DNA of 64,000 nt, from NCBI RefSeq assembly GCF_001656035.1, contig NZ_CP010029.1:482410-546409 (forward strand), in the 5' to 3' direction. The position numbers and the translations under genes are program-made. Below the pieces are notes generated by a model. That model saw only the letters and a program-made list of their open reading frames with translations. It was not told where the DNA came from and made no database searches. Positions 17,409 to 26,495 of this stretch are shown piece after piece (position 1 is the first letter of the stretch; each line of letters starts with the position of its first letter). This DNA comes from Yersinia entomophaga. GTDB taxonomy: Bacteria; Pseudomonadota; Gammaproteobacteria; Enterobacterales; Enterobacteriaceae.

Positions 17409-17672
17409 TTATTTGAACAGATTCAGATGTTCTTTAGCGTAAGCTTCAAAATCAGTGAAACCACCGATGTGTTTTTCATCGATAAAGATTTGCGGTACGG
17501 TTTCAACCGGCTTACCGACAGTTTTTTCTAAATCGGCTTTGGTGATATTTTCCGCATGAATGTCGATATAGTTGAAATCAAAATCGTCACGCTCAGCTTT
17601 CAGTTTTTCGGCCAGCTCTTTGGCACGGACGCAGTAAGGGCAACCAGGACGTCCGAAAATTACAGTAAACAT
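17409..17672 (-). CDS. grxA: Glutaredoxin 1
   Basis: An 87-residue glutaredoxin with the redox pair CPYC at residues 11-14 and the glutathione-binding TVPQIFID and GGFTDFEAY motifs. Length and sequence match E. coli GrxA (85). It reduces disulfides in ribonucleotide reductase, PAPS reductase and OxyR using glutathione, in the cytoplasm. AGGAG lies 8 bases before the ATG. It is a one-gene unit, divergent from ybjC. In E. coli the gene is activated by OxyR; I did not find a convincing OxyR site in the 283-base upstream gap. Confidence 0.96.
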   Translation of the reverse strand: MFTVIFGRPGCPYCVRAKELAEKLKAERDDFDFNYIDIHAENITKADLEKTVGKPVETVPQIFIDEKHIGGFTDFEAYAKEHLNLFK

Positions 17673-17955
17673 GCAAAACTCCTTGATTATATTGAGTTAA
17701 TCACTTCGTCTGCCAATCAGTGTATCTTCGATTGCTGAATGACTTGTCGCGTATTACTCACTTTCATTGGGTGTTACTATGCCCGTTGATGAGACGAAAA
17801 CAAAGTAGGAATTGCCTGTTAATCCGATTATCCGAACCTATTTATATCCGTCGATTCTTTGGCTTAACCGATTATTTACATTCATTGAGTGTTGTAGCAT
17901 TGGCGGATTCAACACCTTTGGCTAAATCTTATAAGTAGTTGTACAGGAGGAAAAG

Positions 17956-18246
17956 ATGCGTGCTTTAGGCGATATGCCCAAAATGGTGATTATTTTGGAA
18001 GCCTTGGGAATGTTATTACTGGTGCTGGCCTATTTAAGTATCAATCATTATGTCACGCTGCCCGCTGGATTAAGCGAGCCTATCGTCGCGATTATGATGA
18101 TATTTATTGGTATTGGGCTAATGGTTCCAGCCGCAGCCTGCATAGTCTGGCGTGTGGCGCAGGGTTTTGGCCCGCTATTGGGAATGAATGGGATCGATAA
18201 AAAAGACACCGCCAAAACGGCAGATAAAGAGGAGAAAAAGCCTTAA
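17956..18246 (+). CDS. ybjC: YbjC (DUF1418) membrane protein
   Basis: A 96-residue protein with two hydrophobic segments (residues 9-28 and 41-65) and a charged lysine-rich tail. It aligns with E. coli YbjC from its first residue (MRALGDMPKMVIILE against MRAIGKLPKGVLILE). A strong AGGAGGAAAAG ribosome site fixes the start. The function is unknown. In E. coli it precedes nfsA and rimK and is part of the SoxRS response. Here it is followed directly by ybjN, so these partners are missing at this locus. Confidence 0.88.
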   Translation: MRALGDMPKMVIILEALGMLLLVLAYLSINHYVTLPAGLSEPIVAIMMIFIGIGLMVPAAACIVWRVAQGFGPLLGMNGIDKKDTAKTADKEEKKP

Positions 18247-18425
18247 TCCCTGATAACGATAATGACAAAGACTTCTTTTTCCTGTTGTTTGCGTATCTCT
18301 TCGCATATTTCGCAGATAGTCACGGCTTTTGCTGTCAATTAGTCTGGATTGGTCATGGCGCTAACGGCGAATATTCCGTAAGCTATGCCACTTTTCTTGT
18401 TGCAAGAATCGTGAGGTAGGTTGCT

Positions 18426-18911
18426 ATGGATTCACTCATCGTCCCGGATTTAGCCTTATTACGGCGTTGGCTGGATCAGTTAGGGATCTCGTTCTTTGAA
18501 TGCGACTCATGCCAGGCACTGCATTTGCCCCACATGCAAAATTTTGAAGGCATATTTGATGCCAAAGTGGACCTGGTAGATAACGTTATTCTCTTCTCTG
18601 CGTTAGCTGAAATCCGGCCTACGGCGCTGATTCCGCTTGTTGCGGATTTAAGCCAAATCAATGCCAGCTCGTTAACGGCCAAGGCCTTTATTGATATTCA
18701 GGATGATAATCTGCCGAAGTTGATTGTTTGCCAGTCGGTGTACATCACCCAAGGTATTACGCTGGAGCAGTTTGGCCACTTTATGCAGCAGAGCGAAGAG
18801 CAGGTTTCGATGATTATTCTGGAAGCCCGAGCAAACGATCTGCTGTTCATCGGTGAAACCGAAGAGGAAGAAGGGCAGGTCGTGCCGACCTCTTTCCCGG
18901 TTATTCACTGA
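18426..18911 (+). CDS. ybjN: YbjN, putative sensory transduction regulator
   Basis: A 161-residue soluble protein of the YbjN family (type III secretion chaperone-like fold), co-linear with E. coli YbjN (158) and sharing FFECD-CQALHLPHMQNF near residues 23-38. In E. coli changes in its level affect motility, biofilm and stress responses; the molecular action is not known. The ATG follows GAGGTAGG. The C-terminal tail is acidic and variable. A terminator follows after 8 bases. It is normally next to rimK, which is absent here. Confidence 0.92.
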   Translation: MDSLIVPDLALLRRWLDQLGISFFECDSCQALHLPHMQNFEGIFDAKVDLVDNVILFSALAEIRPTALIPLVADLSQINASSLTAKAFIDIQDDNLPKLIVCQSVYITQGITLEQFGHFMQQSEEQVSMIILEARANDLLFIGETEEEEGQVVPTSFPVIH

Positions 18912-18918
18912 TTTAGCT

Positions 18919-18948
18919 GGCCGCCATCCCCGGCGGCATGCTGTTTTT
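18919..18948 (+). terminator. Terminator of ybjN
   Basis: GCCGCC / GGCGGC stem with a 6-nt loop, followed by a T-run at 18943-18948 after a short spacer. Confidence 0.7.
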
Positions 18949-19302
18949 CATTTTTCCCGCCATAAGATCCTCTGCTTTTTACCCTAGTTTGCCAGATATT
19001 TAGCGCCGTTTATGCCACAAGTGGCGAATTACATAGATTAACTATGCATAAAAAGTCGATAAAAGGCGTTTTTTACGCTGGATACTGGCTCGTATAACTA
19101 TCAGGGGTTATGCTTTATGCTCTGCAAAGGGCATATGATTACCCCCGCAAATTCGTGGTTATTGACGCTTAATCAATAACTCACTCCAGTGCATAGCCAT
19201 GCATAACGAGTTTGTGGCAATAGCGCTCGATCAGGAAAGGTGTTGTACCCGTCGGGTACAAATTCAATTCTATGATTTACCCTGTTCTGGAGGAGTTCAC
19301 GG
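18949..19302. other. Upstream region of potF
   Basis: No gene is supported in these 354 bases. The region must contain the potFGHI promoter. A TATAAC at about 19096 could be a -10, but no matching -35 is present. I looked for a sigma-54 -24/-12 pair and found none that fits. Confidence 0.5.
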
Positions 19303-20412
19303 ATGTTCACCCAACGTAAAAAATGGTTATCGGGTGTTACTGCAGGCCTGCTTATGGCCGCGTCCGTCTCAGTTTCTGCTGAGGAAAAAATACTGCACGT
19401 TTATAACTGGTCTGATTATATTGCCCCAGACACGCTGGTAAATTTCCAAAAGGAAACCGGCATTAAAGTGGTTTATGACGTGTTTGACTCCAACGAGGTG
19501 TTGGAAGGGAAGTTGATGGCGGGGAGTACCGGATTCGATCTGGTGGTGCCTTCGGCCAGTTTCCTTGAGCGCCAATTATCCGCCGGCGTATTTAAGCCGC
19601 TGGATAAGAACAAACTGCCTAATTATAAAAATATGGACCCGGAATTACTCAAACTGGTGAGTCAGCACGATCCGGAAAATAAATACGCGATCCCTTATCT
19701 GTGGGCGACTACTGGCATTGGTTACAACGTTGATAAAGTGAAAGCGGCGCTGGGAACCGATGCGCCAATCAACAGTTGGGATTTGGTGCTGAAACCGGAA
19801 AATCTGGAGAAATTGAAAAGCTGCGGAGTGTCCTTCCTCGATGCTCCAAGTGAGATTTTTGCCACTGTGCTCAATTATTTGGGCAAGGACCCTAACAGCA
19901 GCGATGCCGCTGATTACACCGGCCCGGCAACAGATTTGCTGTTAAAACTGCGGCCAAATATTCGTTATTTCCATTCTTCCCAATACATTAACGATCTGGC
20001 TAATGGTGATATTTGCGTAGCCGTTGGTTGGGCTGGTGATGTTATGCAGGCCTCAAACCGAGCAAAAGAGGCGAAAAATGGCGTCAATGTGGCTTACAGC
20101 ATTCCGAAAGAAGGGGCTTTGGCATTCTTCGATGTTTTTGCCATGCCTGCGGACGCTAAAAATCAGGATGAGGCTTACCTCTTCCTCAACTACCTGATGC
20201 GCCCGGAAGTGATCGCCAATATCAGCAACCATGTGTTTTACGCCAATGCCAATAAAGCCGCGACGCCTTTGGTGAATCCGGACGTTCGGGATAATCCGGG
20301 GATTTACCCGCCGGCGGACGTTCGCGCCAAAATGTTCACCCTGAAAGTTCAGTCGCCAAAAATTGATCGGGTGATGACTCGCGCCTGGACTAAATTCAAA
20401 ACAGGTAAGTAA
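19303..20412 (+). CDS. potF: Putrescine-binding periplasmic protein
   Basis: A 369-residue solute-binding protein (E. coli PotF is 370) with a signal peptide ending near SVSA-EEKILHVYNWSDYI. The conserved WSDY and the acidic and aromatic residues of the polyamine pocket are present (for example GWAGDVMQA and the FDVFAMPADA strand). It captures putrescine in the periplasm for the PotGHI importer. CTGGAGGAG ahead of the ATG is a strong ribosome site. It is the first gene of the potFGHI operon. A 153-base gap with a hairpin follows, which usually allows more binding protein than transporter to be made. Confidence 0.96.
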   Translation: MFTQRKKWLSGVTAGLLMAASVSVSAEEKILHVYNWSDYIAPDTLVNFQKETGIKVVYDVFDSNEVLEGKLMAGSTGFDLVVPSASFLERQLSAGVFKPLDKNKLPNYKNMDPELLKLVSQHDPENKYAIPYLWATTGIGYNVDKVKAALGTDAPINSWDLVLKPENLEKLKSCGVSFLDAPSEIFATVLNYLGKDPNSSDAADYTGPATDLLLKLRPNIRYFHSSQYINDLANGDICVAVGWAGDVMQASNRAKEAKNGVNVAYSIPKEGALAFFDVFAMPADAKNQDEAYLFLNYLMRPEVIANISNHVFYANANKAATPLVNPDVRDNPGIYPPADVRAKMFTLKVQSPKIDRVMTRAWTKFKTGK

Positions 20413-20419
20413 TACCGTT

Positions 20420-20452
20420 GATTGAGCCGTTGGCTGTTTTCAGCGGCCAATC
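20420..20452 (+). repeat. Hairpin in the potF-potG gap
   Basis: GATTG / CAATC outer and GCTG / CAGC inner pairings with internal bulges around a TTTT loop, starting 8 bases after the potF stop. Position suggests it stabilises the potF part of the mRNA or attenuates the rest. Pairing is imperfect. Confidence 0.4.
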
Positions 20453-20565
20453 TGGTATCACCTAAAATGATGAGGGGAGAAACAGTAGGGAAACCGGCTG
20501 TTTCTGTTGCTATTTTGTGCCGCATTATGATGTGGCCTCTTCTGCTTCTACGGAGAGCACGCAGA

Positions 20566-21699
20566 GTGAATGATGTAATTTCCCGTCCGCCGTTGAAATC
20601 CCTGAAGGCGTTTACCCCTTTATTGGAAATTCGCAATTTAACCAAAATCTTCGACGGTCAGGCGGCCGTGGATGATGTCAATCTAACCATTTATAAAGGC
20701 GAGATTTTTGCTTTGCTCGGCGCGTCCGGCTGCGGAAAATCGACGCTATTGCGGATGTTGGCGGGTTTTGAGTTGCCGACTCAAGGGCAGATTGTATTAG
20801 ATGGGCAGGATTTGTCCCATGTGCCGCCTTACCAACGGCCAATTAATATGATGTTTCAGTCTTATGCGTTATTTCCTCATATGACCGTCGAGCAGAATAT
20901 TGCCTTTGGCCTAAAGCAGGACAAATTGCCGAGTGGGGAAATTAAAAGTCGGGTAGAGGAAATGCTGGCGCTGGTGCATATGCAAGAGTTTGCCAAACGT
21001 AAGCCCCATCAATTATCTGGCGGCCAGCGGCAGCGGGTGGCGTTGGCGCGTAGTCTGGCTAAGCGACCCAAGTTACTGCTGCTGGATGAACCAATGGGCG
21101 CGCTGGATAAAAAACTGCGCGACCGGATGCAGTTGGAAGTAGTGGATATTCTGGAACGGGTTGGCGCGACCTGCGTGATGGTGACTCACGATCAGGAAGA
21201 AGCCATGACCATGGCTGGACGTATCGCGATTATGAATCGCGGAAAATTTGTGCAAATCGGTGAGCCGGAAGAAATTTATGAACACCCGAACAGTAGATTT
21301 AGCGCCGAATTTATAGGTTCAGTGAATGTCTTTGAGGGCGTGCTTACGGAACGCCAGGAAGATGCGCTGGTTATTCGCAGCCCTGGCCTGCGTCATCCGT
21401 TGAAAGTGGATTCAGACGCTTCTGTAGTCGACGGGGTGCCGGTGTTGGTTGCCCTGCGGCCAGAAAAAATCATGCTGTGCGAAAGCGTGCCGGAAGCTGG
21501 TTTTAACTTTGCGGTAGGTGAAGTGGTACACATTGCCTATTTAGGGGATTTGTCGATTTACCATGTCAAACTCCATAGTGGGCAAACTATTAGCGCCCAG
21601 CTGCAAAACGGCCATCGTTATCGTAAAGGTATGCCAACCTGGGGCGATGAAGTGCGTCTGTGCTGGGAAACGGATAGCTGTGTGGTGCTGGGGAGCTAG
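20566..21699 (+). CDS. potG: Putrescine importer ATP-binding protein
   Basis: A 377-residue ABC ATPase, the same length as E. coli PotG. Walker A is GASGCGKSTLL, the signature is LSGGQRQRVALARSLA, and Walker B is LLLLDEPMGALD. A C-terminal TOBE domain (VALRPEKIMLCE) follows. It powers PotHI. The frame extends to 20422, but GTG at 20566 (VNDVISRPPLKS) aligns with the E. coli start and has CGGAG 10 bases upstream. The stop is 3 bases before potH. Confidence 0.95.
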   Translation: MNDVISRPPLKSLKAFTPLLEIRNLTKIFDGQAAVDDVNLTIYKGEIFALLGASGCGKSTLLRMLAGFELPTQGQIVLDGQDLSHVPPYQRPINMMFQSYALFPHMTVEQNIAFGLKQDKLPSGEIKSRVEEMLALVHMQEFAKRKPHQLSGGQRQRVALARSLAKRPKLLLLDEPMGALDKKLRDRMQLEVVDILERVGATCVMVTHDQEEAMTMAGRIAIMNRGKFVQIGEPEEIYEHPNSRFSAEFIGSVNVFEGVLTERQEDALVIRSPGLRHPLKVDSDASVVDGVPVLVALRPEKIMLCESVPEAGFNFAVGEVVHIAYLGDLSIYHVKLHSGQTISAQLQNGHRYRKGMPTWGDEVRLCWETDSCVVLGS

Positions 21700-21702
21700 A
21701 AG

Positions 21703-22668
21703 ATGATACCTAATTCGGTTCAAGCAACGCCGGAGCCACCAACCCGCCAATCCGGTGTGTTAATCGCTCGCCTACAGCGTTGGCAAATGGCTCATGGCCG
21801 CAAACTGGTGATAGGTTTGCCCTACCTGTGGCTGTTTTTGCTGTTTATGCTGCCTTTCCTGATTGTATTTAAAATCAGTCTGGCTGAAATGGCCCGTGCG
21901 GTTCCTCCTTACACCGATCTCATGACATGGATGGATGGCAAGCTGGATATTTCTCTGAATCTGGGAAATTACCTGCAATTGCTCGACGATCCTCTGTATA
22001 TCGACGCCTATTTACAATCTTTGCAGGTGGCCGGTATTTCCACCTTGTGTTGCCTGATCATTGGTTATCCGTTGGCCTGGGCGATTGCTCACAGCAGTCA
22101 TTCGACGCGTAATATTCTGTTGTTATTGGTGATTTTACCTTCGTGGACGTCATTTTTGATTCGGGTTTACGCCTGGATGGGGATTCTGAAAAACAACGGT
22201 ATTTTGAATAACGTGCTGATCTGGCTCGGCGTTATCGATCAGCCTTTGGTCATTTTACATACCAATCTGGCGGTATATATCGGCGTGGTTTATGCCTACC
22301 TGCCATTTATGGTGTTGCCGATTTATACCGCGCTAACCCGTTTAGATTATTCGCTGGTGGAAGCGGCCTCCGATCTTGGAGCCAAACCCTTTAAAACGTT
22401 CTTCAGCATTATTGTACCTTTGACCAAAGGCGGCATAATCGCCGGATCGATGCTGGTGTTTATTCCGGCGGTAGGGGAATTCGTTATTCCCGAACTGTTA
22501 GGGGGCCCAGACACCATCATGATTGGGCGCATTTTGTGGACCGAATTCTTTAGCAATCGTGACTGGCCGGTCGCTTCCGCCGTAGCAACCGTCATGCTGT
22601 TACTGTTGATCGCACCGATCCTTTGGTTCCATAAACATCAGAATAAAGAAATGGGAGGTCAAGGATGA
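21703..22668 (+). CDS. potH: Putrescine importer permease PotH
   Basis: A 321-residue inner-membrane permease with six hydrophobic segments and an EAA loop (EAASDLGAKPFKTFF) near residue 223. It is co-linear with E. coli PotH (317) and has a slightly longer N-terminus. It forms half of the putrescine channel with PotI. It starts 3 bases after potG and its stop overlaps the potI start (ATGA), a sign of tight co-translation. Confidence 0.95.
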   Translation: MIPNSVQATPEPPTRQSGVLIARLQRWQMAHGRKLVIGLPYLWLFLLFMLPFLIVFKISLAEMARAVPPYTDLMTWMDGKLDISLNLGNYLQLLDDPLYIDAYLQSLQVAGISTLCCLIIGYPLAWAIAHSSHSTRNILLLLVILPSWTSFLIRVYAWMGILKNNGILNNVLIWLGVIDQPLVILHTNLAVYIGVVYAYLPFMVLPIYTALTRLDYSLVEAASDLGAKPFKTFFSIIVPLTKGGIIAGSMLVFIPAVGEFVIPELLGGPDTIMIGRILWTEFFSNRDWPVASAVATVMLLLLIAPILWFHKHQNKEMGGQG

Positions 22669-23510
22669 ATAACCTACCTGAGGTTCGTTCTGTCTGGCGA
22701 CGGGTGATTCTGGTGGTGGGATTCACCTTTTTGTACGCGCCTATGCTGATGCTGGTGATCTATTCATTTAACAGCAATAAGTTGGTGACGGTGTGGGGCG
22801 GTTGGTCAACCCGTTGGTATACCGAATTATTCCATGATTCTACTATGTTATCGGCAGTCGGGCTGAGTCTGACCATTGCGGCGGCTTCGGCGACGATGGC
22901 GGTGATACTCGGCACTATCGCTGCTTTGGTAATGGTGCGTTTTGGTCGTTTTCGCGGCTCTACCGGTTTTGCCTTTATGTTGACTGCACCGCTGGTGATG
23001 CCGGACGTGATTACCGGGCTGTCTCTGCTGCTCCTGTTTGTTGCGATGGGGCACGCTATCGGCTGGCCGGCGGAGCGCGGCATGTTCACCATTTGGCTGG
23101 CCCACGTCACCTTCTGCACTGCTTATGTCACTGTGGTCATCAGTTCGCGACTGCGGGAGCTGGATCGTTCCATTGAAGAGGCCGCGATGGATCTGGGTGC
23201 CACGCCGCTAAAAGTGTTTTTTGTTATTACCGCTCCGATGATCGCTCCGGCGTTGATCTCAGGCTGGCTATTGGCTTTTACGCTGTCGCTGGACGATCTG
23301 GTTATTGCCAGTTTTGTTGCCGGGCCGGGGGCTTCGACGCTGCCGATGTTGGTATTCTCCAGCGTGCGTATGGGGGTGAATCCGGAAATCAACGCATTGG
23401 CAACGCTGATCCTGCTGGTGGTCGGGATTATCGGGCTGATCGCCTGGCGAATGATGGCGCGCTCGGAAAAGCAGCGATCGCGTGAATTACGCAAAGCCGC
23501 CCATGGCTGA
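22665..23510 (+). CDS. potI: Putrescine importer permease PotI
   Basis: A 281-residue permease, the same length as E. coli PotI, with six hydrophobic segments and the EAA loop EEAAMDLGATPLKVFF near residues 168-183. It pairs with PotH. The ATG overlaps the potH stop by four bases and AGGTCAAGG provides the ribosome site. It is the last gene of potFGHI; ybjO follows 93 bases later on the same strand. Confidence 0.95.
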   Translation: MNNLPEVRSVWRRVILVVGFTFLYAPMLMLVIYSFNSNKLVTVWGGWSTRWYTELFHDSTMLSAVGLSLTIAAASATMAVILGTIAALVMVRFGRFRGSTGFAFMLTAPLVMPDVITGLSLLLLFVAMGHAIGWPAERGMFTIWLAHVTFCTAYVTVVISSRLRELDRSIEEAAMDLGATPLKVFFVITAPMIAPALISGWLLAFTLSLDDLVIASFVAGPGASTLPMLVFSSVRMGVNPEINALATLILLVVGIIGLIAWRMMARSEKQRSRELRKAAHG

Positions 23511-23603
23511 AATTTCCCAAAGCTGCTAGGCTTTCTCTCGATCGCATGCCGTCTGCGGGCGGCGTTAATGTGAAAGATAACATCAGGTTGCGGGAGAGGG
23601 TGG

Positions 23604-24086
23604 ATGAGTGTCAGTCTGGGAGAAGGGCAAGCCAATATGAAAGTTTCCGCAGCCACGCCAGTCGCCGTATTAGTCGGCGGCACCGCCATTATCGCGACTC
23701 GGGTTTTAGGCCTGTTGCTGCTGGTAGCCGAACTGGGCATGGGCGGAATGCAGCTTTTTATCGCGGAAAATCTGCAAAGTTGGGATTCTGGCCTGATCTT
23801 GCTGGCTAGTCTGGGGCTGGTTTTCCTCGAAATTGCCTGCGGACGAGCTGTCATCCGTCGTAAGAACTGGGGTCGTTGGTGCTATCTGCTGTGCCAGATT
23901 GTGGTGGTAGTTTATATGCTGCTGGCTTCACTGGACTGGTTGTATGTTGATGTATTCCGCATTGAGGGCGAAAACGAAGCCGAGGTGTTCCACAGTCTGT
24001 TAATACAAAAAATCCCCGACGTGGTGATTATGGGTCTGTTGTTTATTCCTTTCCATTCGAAGCGTTTTTTCCGCCAGTCAAAATGA
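23604..24086 (+). CDS. ybjO: YbjO inner-membrane protein (DUF2593)
   Basis: A 160-residue protein with four hydrophobic segments and short charged ends (E. coli YbjO is 162). Shared segments include LVFLEIACGRAV and the block EVFHSLLIQKIPD near residues 125-137. Function unknown. The ATG at 23604 follows GGGAGAGGGTGG. It sits between potI and rlmC as in E. coli and could be the distal gene of the pot transcript. Confidence 0.9.
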   Translation: MSVSLGEGQANMKVSAATPVAVLVGGTAIIATRVLGLLLLVAELGMGGMQLFIAENLQSWDSGLILLASLGLVFLEIACGRAVIRRKNWGRWCYLLCQIVVVVYMLLASLDWLYVDVFRIEGENEAEVFHSLLIQKIPDVVIMGLLFIPFHSKRFFRQSK

Positions 24087-24178
24087 GTGTTTCCCGACGC
24101 GGGGTGGTACAATCCGCCCCCATTGGCGGCCGAGAGCGCTGCAAATCTCAACGTAATAAATCATAACGGTCAATATTC

Positions 24179-25318
24179 ATGCATTGCGCACAGTATACGG
24201 CGGGCAGCTGCCGTTCCTGTCAGTGGTTGGAGAAAGATTACTCCCAACAACTGGCGGATAAACAACATCATTTAGAAAATCTGCTGGCCGGGCAACCGGT
24301 AGCTCAATGGCTAACGCCGGTTTTCGGGCGTGAAAGCGCTTTTCGTAATAAAGCGAAAATGGTGGTTAGCGGCAGCGTAGAGCGTCCGTTATTCGGTATG
24401 TTGCATCGGGACGGAACGGCGGTGGATCTGAGCGATTGTCCGTTGTATCCCGCCAGTTTTGCTGCGGTATTTGCCGTTTTGAAGGTTTTTATCGCTCGTG
24501 CCGGTTTAACGCCCTATAACGTGGCGCGCAAGCGCGGCGAGTTAAAATTTCTGCTGTTAACCGAAAGCACCGTCAGCGGCGAGTTGATGCTGCGCTTTGT
24601 GCTGCGTTCGGAAACTAAGGTAGAGCAGTTGCGGAAAACCCTGCCGTGGCTACAGCAACAATTACCTCTGCTACGGGTTATTTCCGTCAATATTCAGCCG
24701 GTGCATATGGCAATACTGGAAGGGGAGCAGGAAATTCCGCTGACGGAGCAACAGGCGCTGGAAGAACGCTTTAATCAGGTGCCGCTGTATATTCGGCCGC
24801 AGAGTTTCTTCCAGACCAATCCTGATGTGGCCGCCGCACTGTACGCCACGGCCCGCGATTGGGTACGTGAGCTGAATATTGGTAGCATGTGGGATTTATT
24901 CTGCGGCGTCGGCGGTTTTGGTTTGCACTGCGCTACGGCGGAAACTCGTCTGACCGGCATTGAAATCAGCGCTGAAGCTATTGCCTGTGCGCGACAATCA
25001 GCGGAAAAACTGGGGCTGAAACAGGTCAGTTTTGCCGCATTGGATTCCACACGTTTTGCCACCGGCGAGACGGAAGTGCCGGAATTGGTACTGGTCAATC
25101 CGCCACGCCGGGGCATCGGCGCCGCGCTTTGTGGTTATCTTAGCCAAATGGCGCCGCCGTTTATTCTCTACTCCAGTTGTAATGCGGAAACCATGGCCAA
25201 AGATATCGCTGCGCTAGCGGATTACCGCATTGAGCGAGTGCAGTTGTTCGATATGTTTCCTCATACCAGCCATTATGAAGTGATTACGCTGCTGGTGCGG
25301 CGCGAGCCAACGGCTTGA
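24179..25318 (+). CDS. rlmC: 23S rRNA (uracil747-C5)-methyltransferase
   Basis: A 379-residue SAM-dependent methyltransferase (formerly RumB; E. coli 375). The iron-sulfur cysteines C3, C11, C14 and C87 are present ([14 protein letters not shown] and LSDCPLYP). The SAM site is [14 protein letters not shown]. The catalytic cysteine lies in [13 protein letters not shown], with NPPRRG in front of it. It methylates U747 of 23S rRNA, in the ribosomal exit tunnel region. The start at MHC is fixed because the third residue is a cluster ligand. A terminator shared with artJ follows. Confidence 0.96.
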   Translation: MHCAQYTAGSCRSCQWLEKDYSQQLADKQHHLENLLAGQPVAQWLTPVFGRESAFRNKAKMVVSGSVERPLFGMLHRDGTAVDLSDCPLYPASFAAVFAVLKVFIARAGLTPYNVARKRGELKFLLLTESTVSGELMLRFVLRSETKVEQLRKTLPWLQQQLPLLRVISVNIQPVHMAILEGEQEIPLTEQQALEERFNQVPLYIRPQSFFQTNPDVAAALYATARDWVRELNIGSMWDLFCGVGGFGLHCATAETRLTGIEISAEAIACARQSAEKLGLKQVSFAALDSTRFATGETEVPELVLVNPPRRGIGAALCGYLSQMAPPFILYSSCNAETMAKDIAALADYRIERVQLFDMFPHTSHYEVITLLVRREPTA

Positions 25319-25348
25319 GTTTCGAAAAGCTTAAGTGCTGAATCATAG

Positions 25349-25384
25349 AAAAAGCCGAAAATCATTGTTGAAATCCGGCTTTTT
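25349..25384. terminator. Bidirectional terminator between rlmC and artJ
   Basis: AAAAAGCCG / CGGCTTTTT with an 18-nt loop, giving T-runs on both strands between convergent genes. Confidence 0.8.
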
Positions 25385-25433
25385 ATCTCTGTAATTTCTC
25401 TGGAATATCAGGCAATTCTATTGATTGCAGGAA

Positions 25434-26165
25434 TTATTGCGGGAACCATTTGTCATTAATGGTTTTATAAGTGCCGTCCGCCTTCACTGCATCAATCGCT
25501 TTATTCAGTTTGCCCAACAGCTCGGTATTCTCAGGGCGCACTGCAATGCCTAAACCTGTGCCGAAGTATTGTGCATCGGTAACGTGCTCTCCTACGGAAG
25601 CCAATTCAGGGTTACTCTTCAGCCATTCGTTGACCACGGCGGTGTCACCGAATACGCCGTCGATACGGCCATTTTTCAGATCTAAAATGGCATTCTGATA
25701 GCTGTCGTAAGACACGGTCTGAATTTCAGGATGCTTTTCCTGCATGTATTTCTGGTGTGTAGTACCGTTTTCCATTCCGAGACGCTTGCCTTTCAAATCG
25801 GCCAGAGAGGTGAACTTGCCTTTATGGGCAATCACAATCGCGGAGTTGGCGTAGTAAGGCTGAGTAAACGCGACCTGTTTGCTCCGCTCAGGCGTGATAT
25901 CCATTCCAGAAATGACAGCGTCATAGCGACGAAATTTTAGCGCAGGAATCAGGCTGTCAAAGGCCTGATTGGTAAAGGTACAGTTGGCTTCCATTTGTTT
26001 ACACAATGCTTTTGCCAAATCCATATCGAAACCTACAATCTCATTATTGGCCCCCATAGATTCAAACGGTGGATAGGTTGCCGAGGCGGCAAAACGAATG
26101 GTTTCCGCAGCGCTAGCGCTAAAGGCCACCCCGGTCAGAATTGTCGCCAGTAATATCTTTTTCAT
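25434..26165 (-). CDS. artJ: Arginine-binding periplasmic protein ArtJ
   Basis: A 243-residue solute-binding protein, same length as E. coli ArtJ. The signal peptide ends near AFSASA-AETIRF. The mature protein shows the amino acid-binding pattern YPPFES, GFDMDLAKALC and the hinge RYDAVISGMDITPERS. ArtJ binds L-arginine tightly and delivers it to ArtQMP. It is very similar to the artI product encoded 1.7 kb upstream, so the two arose by duplication. It has its own promoter with tandem ARG boxes and a leader hairpin. AGGAG precedes the ATG. Confidence 0.95.
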   Translation of the reverse strand: MKKILLATILTGVAFSASAAETIRFAASATYPPFESMGANNEIVGFDMDLAKALCKQMEANCTFTNQAFDSLIPALKFRRYDAVISGMDITPERSKQVAFTQPYYANSAIVIAHKGKFTSLADLKGKRLGMENGTTHQKYMQEKHPEIQTVSYDSYQNAILDLKNGRIDGVFGDTAVVNEWLKSNPELASVGEHVTDAQYFGTGLGIAVRPENTELLGKLNKAIDAVKADGTYKTINDKWFPQ

Positions 26166-26223
26166 GCCTAAACTCCTGTCTGAAAGTCTTTAATAGGGTG
26201 CAACATTACTTATTGATTTTATT

Positions 26224-26246
26224 ACCGCTAAGGAACTTTTAGCGGT
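26224..26246 (-). repeat. Leader hairpin of artJ
   Basis: ACCGCTAA / TTAGCGGT with a 7-nt loop, 60 to 80 bases ahead of the artJ start codon and downstream of the ARG boxes. It would lie in the mRNA leader. No T-run follows, so it is more likely a stability element than a terminator. Confidence 0.5.
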
Positions 26247-26283
26247 GTGAAATACCATAATCAATTGGAATTACATTGCCACC

Positions 26284-26322
26284 TTGTGAATTAATATGCA
26301 AGAAAAGTGATTAAAAATATAA
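26284..26322 (-). promoter_or_regulatory. Tandem ARG boxes (ArgR operator) of artJ
   Basis: Two 18-bp boxes separated by 3 bp. Box 1 (26284-26301) contains TGAAT-TAAT-ATGCA, 9 of 10 conserved half-site bases. Box 2 (26305-26322) contains TGATT-AAAA-ATATA, weaker. Their centres are 21 bp apart, the spacing required for hexameric ArgR (established). They overlap the likely artJ promoter 120 to 155 bases before the ATG, so arginine-dependent repression is expected. Confidence 0.75.
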
Positions 26323-26450
26323 TAAAAAAATCAACATAATCCTCTTCGCCAAAAGCGTGTTAAAAATGCCGCAGTGGGAAAAATGAGCTTGGCAATAATC
26401 AGGGGGGAAATTGCGTTTTTGACGTGGGATTTATTCTTGACATGAATAAA

Positions 26451-26474
26451 AAACCCCGGCAGATACCGGGGTTT
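26451..26474 (-). terminator. Terminator of artPIQM
   Basis: AAACCCCGG / CCGGGGTTT with a 6-nt loop lies 22 bases after the artM stop. On the minus strand it is followed by TTTATTC. Confidence 0.85.
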
Positions 26475-26495
26475 CAAAGTGCAGTGATTTAAGGC

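Noticed and set aside
19040..19302. Possible sigma-54 promoter ahead of potFGHI
   Set aside because: I searched for GG-N10-GC spacing because pot genes can be nitrogen-regulated. The best candidates lack the GC element at the right distance.
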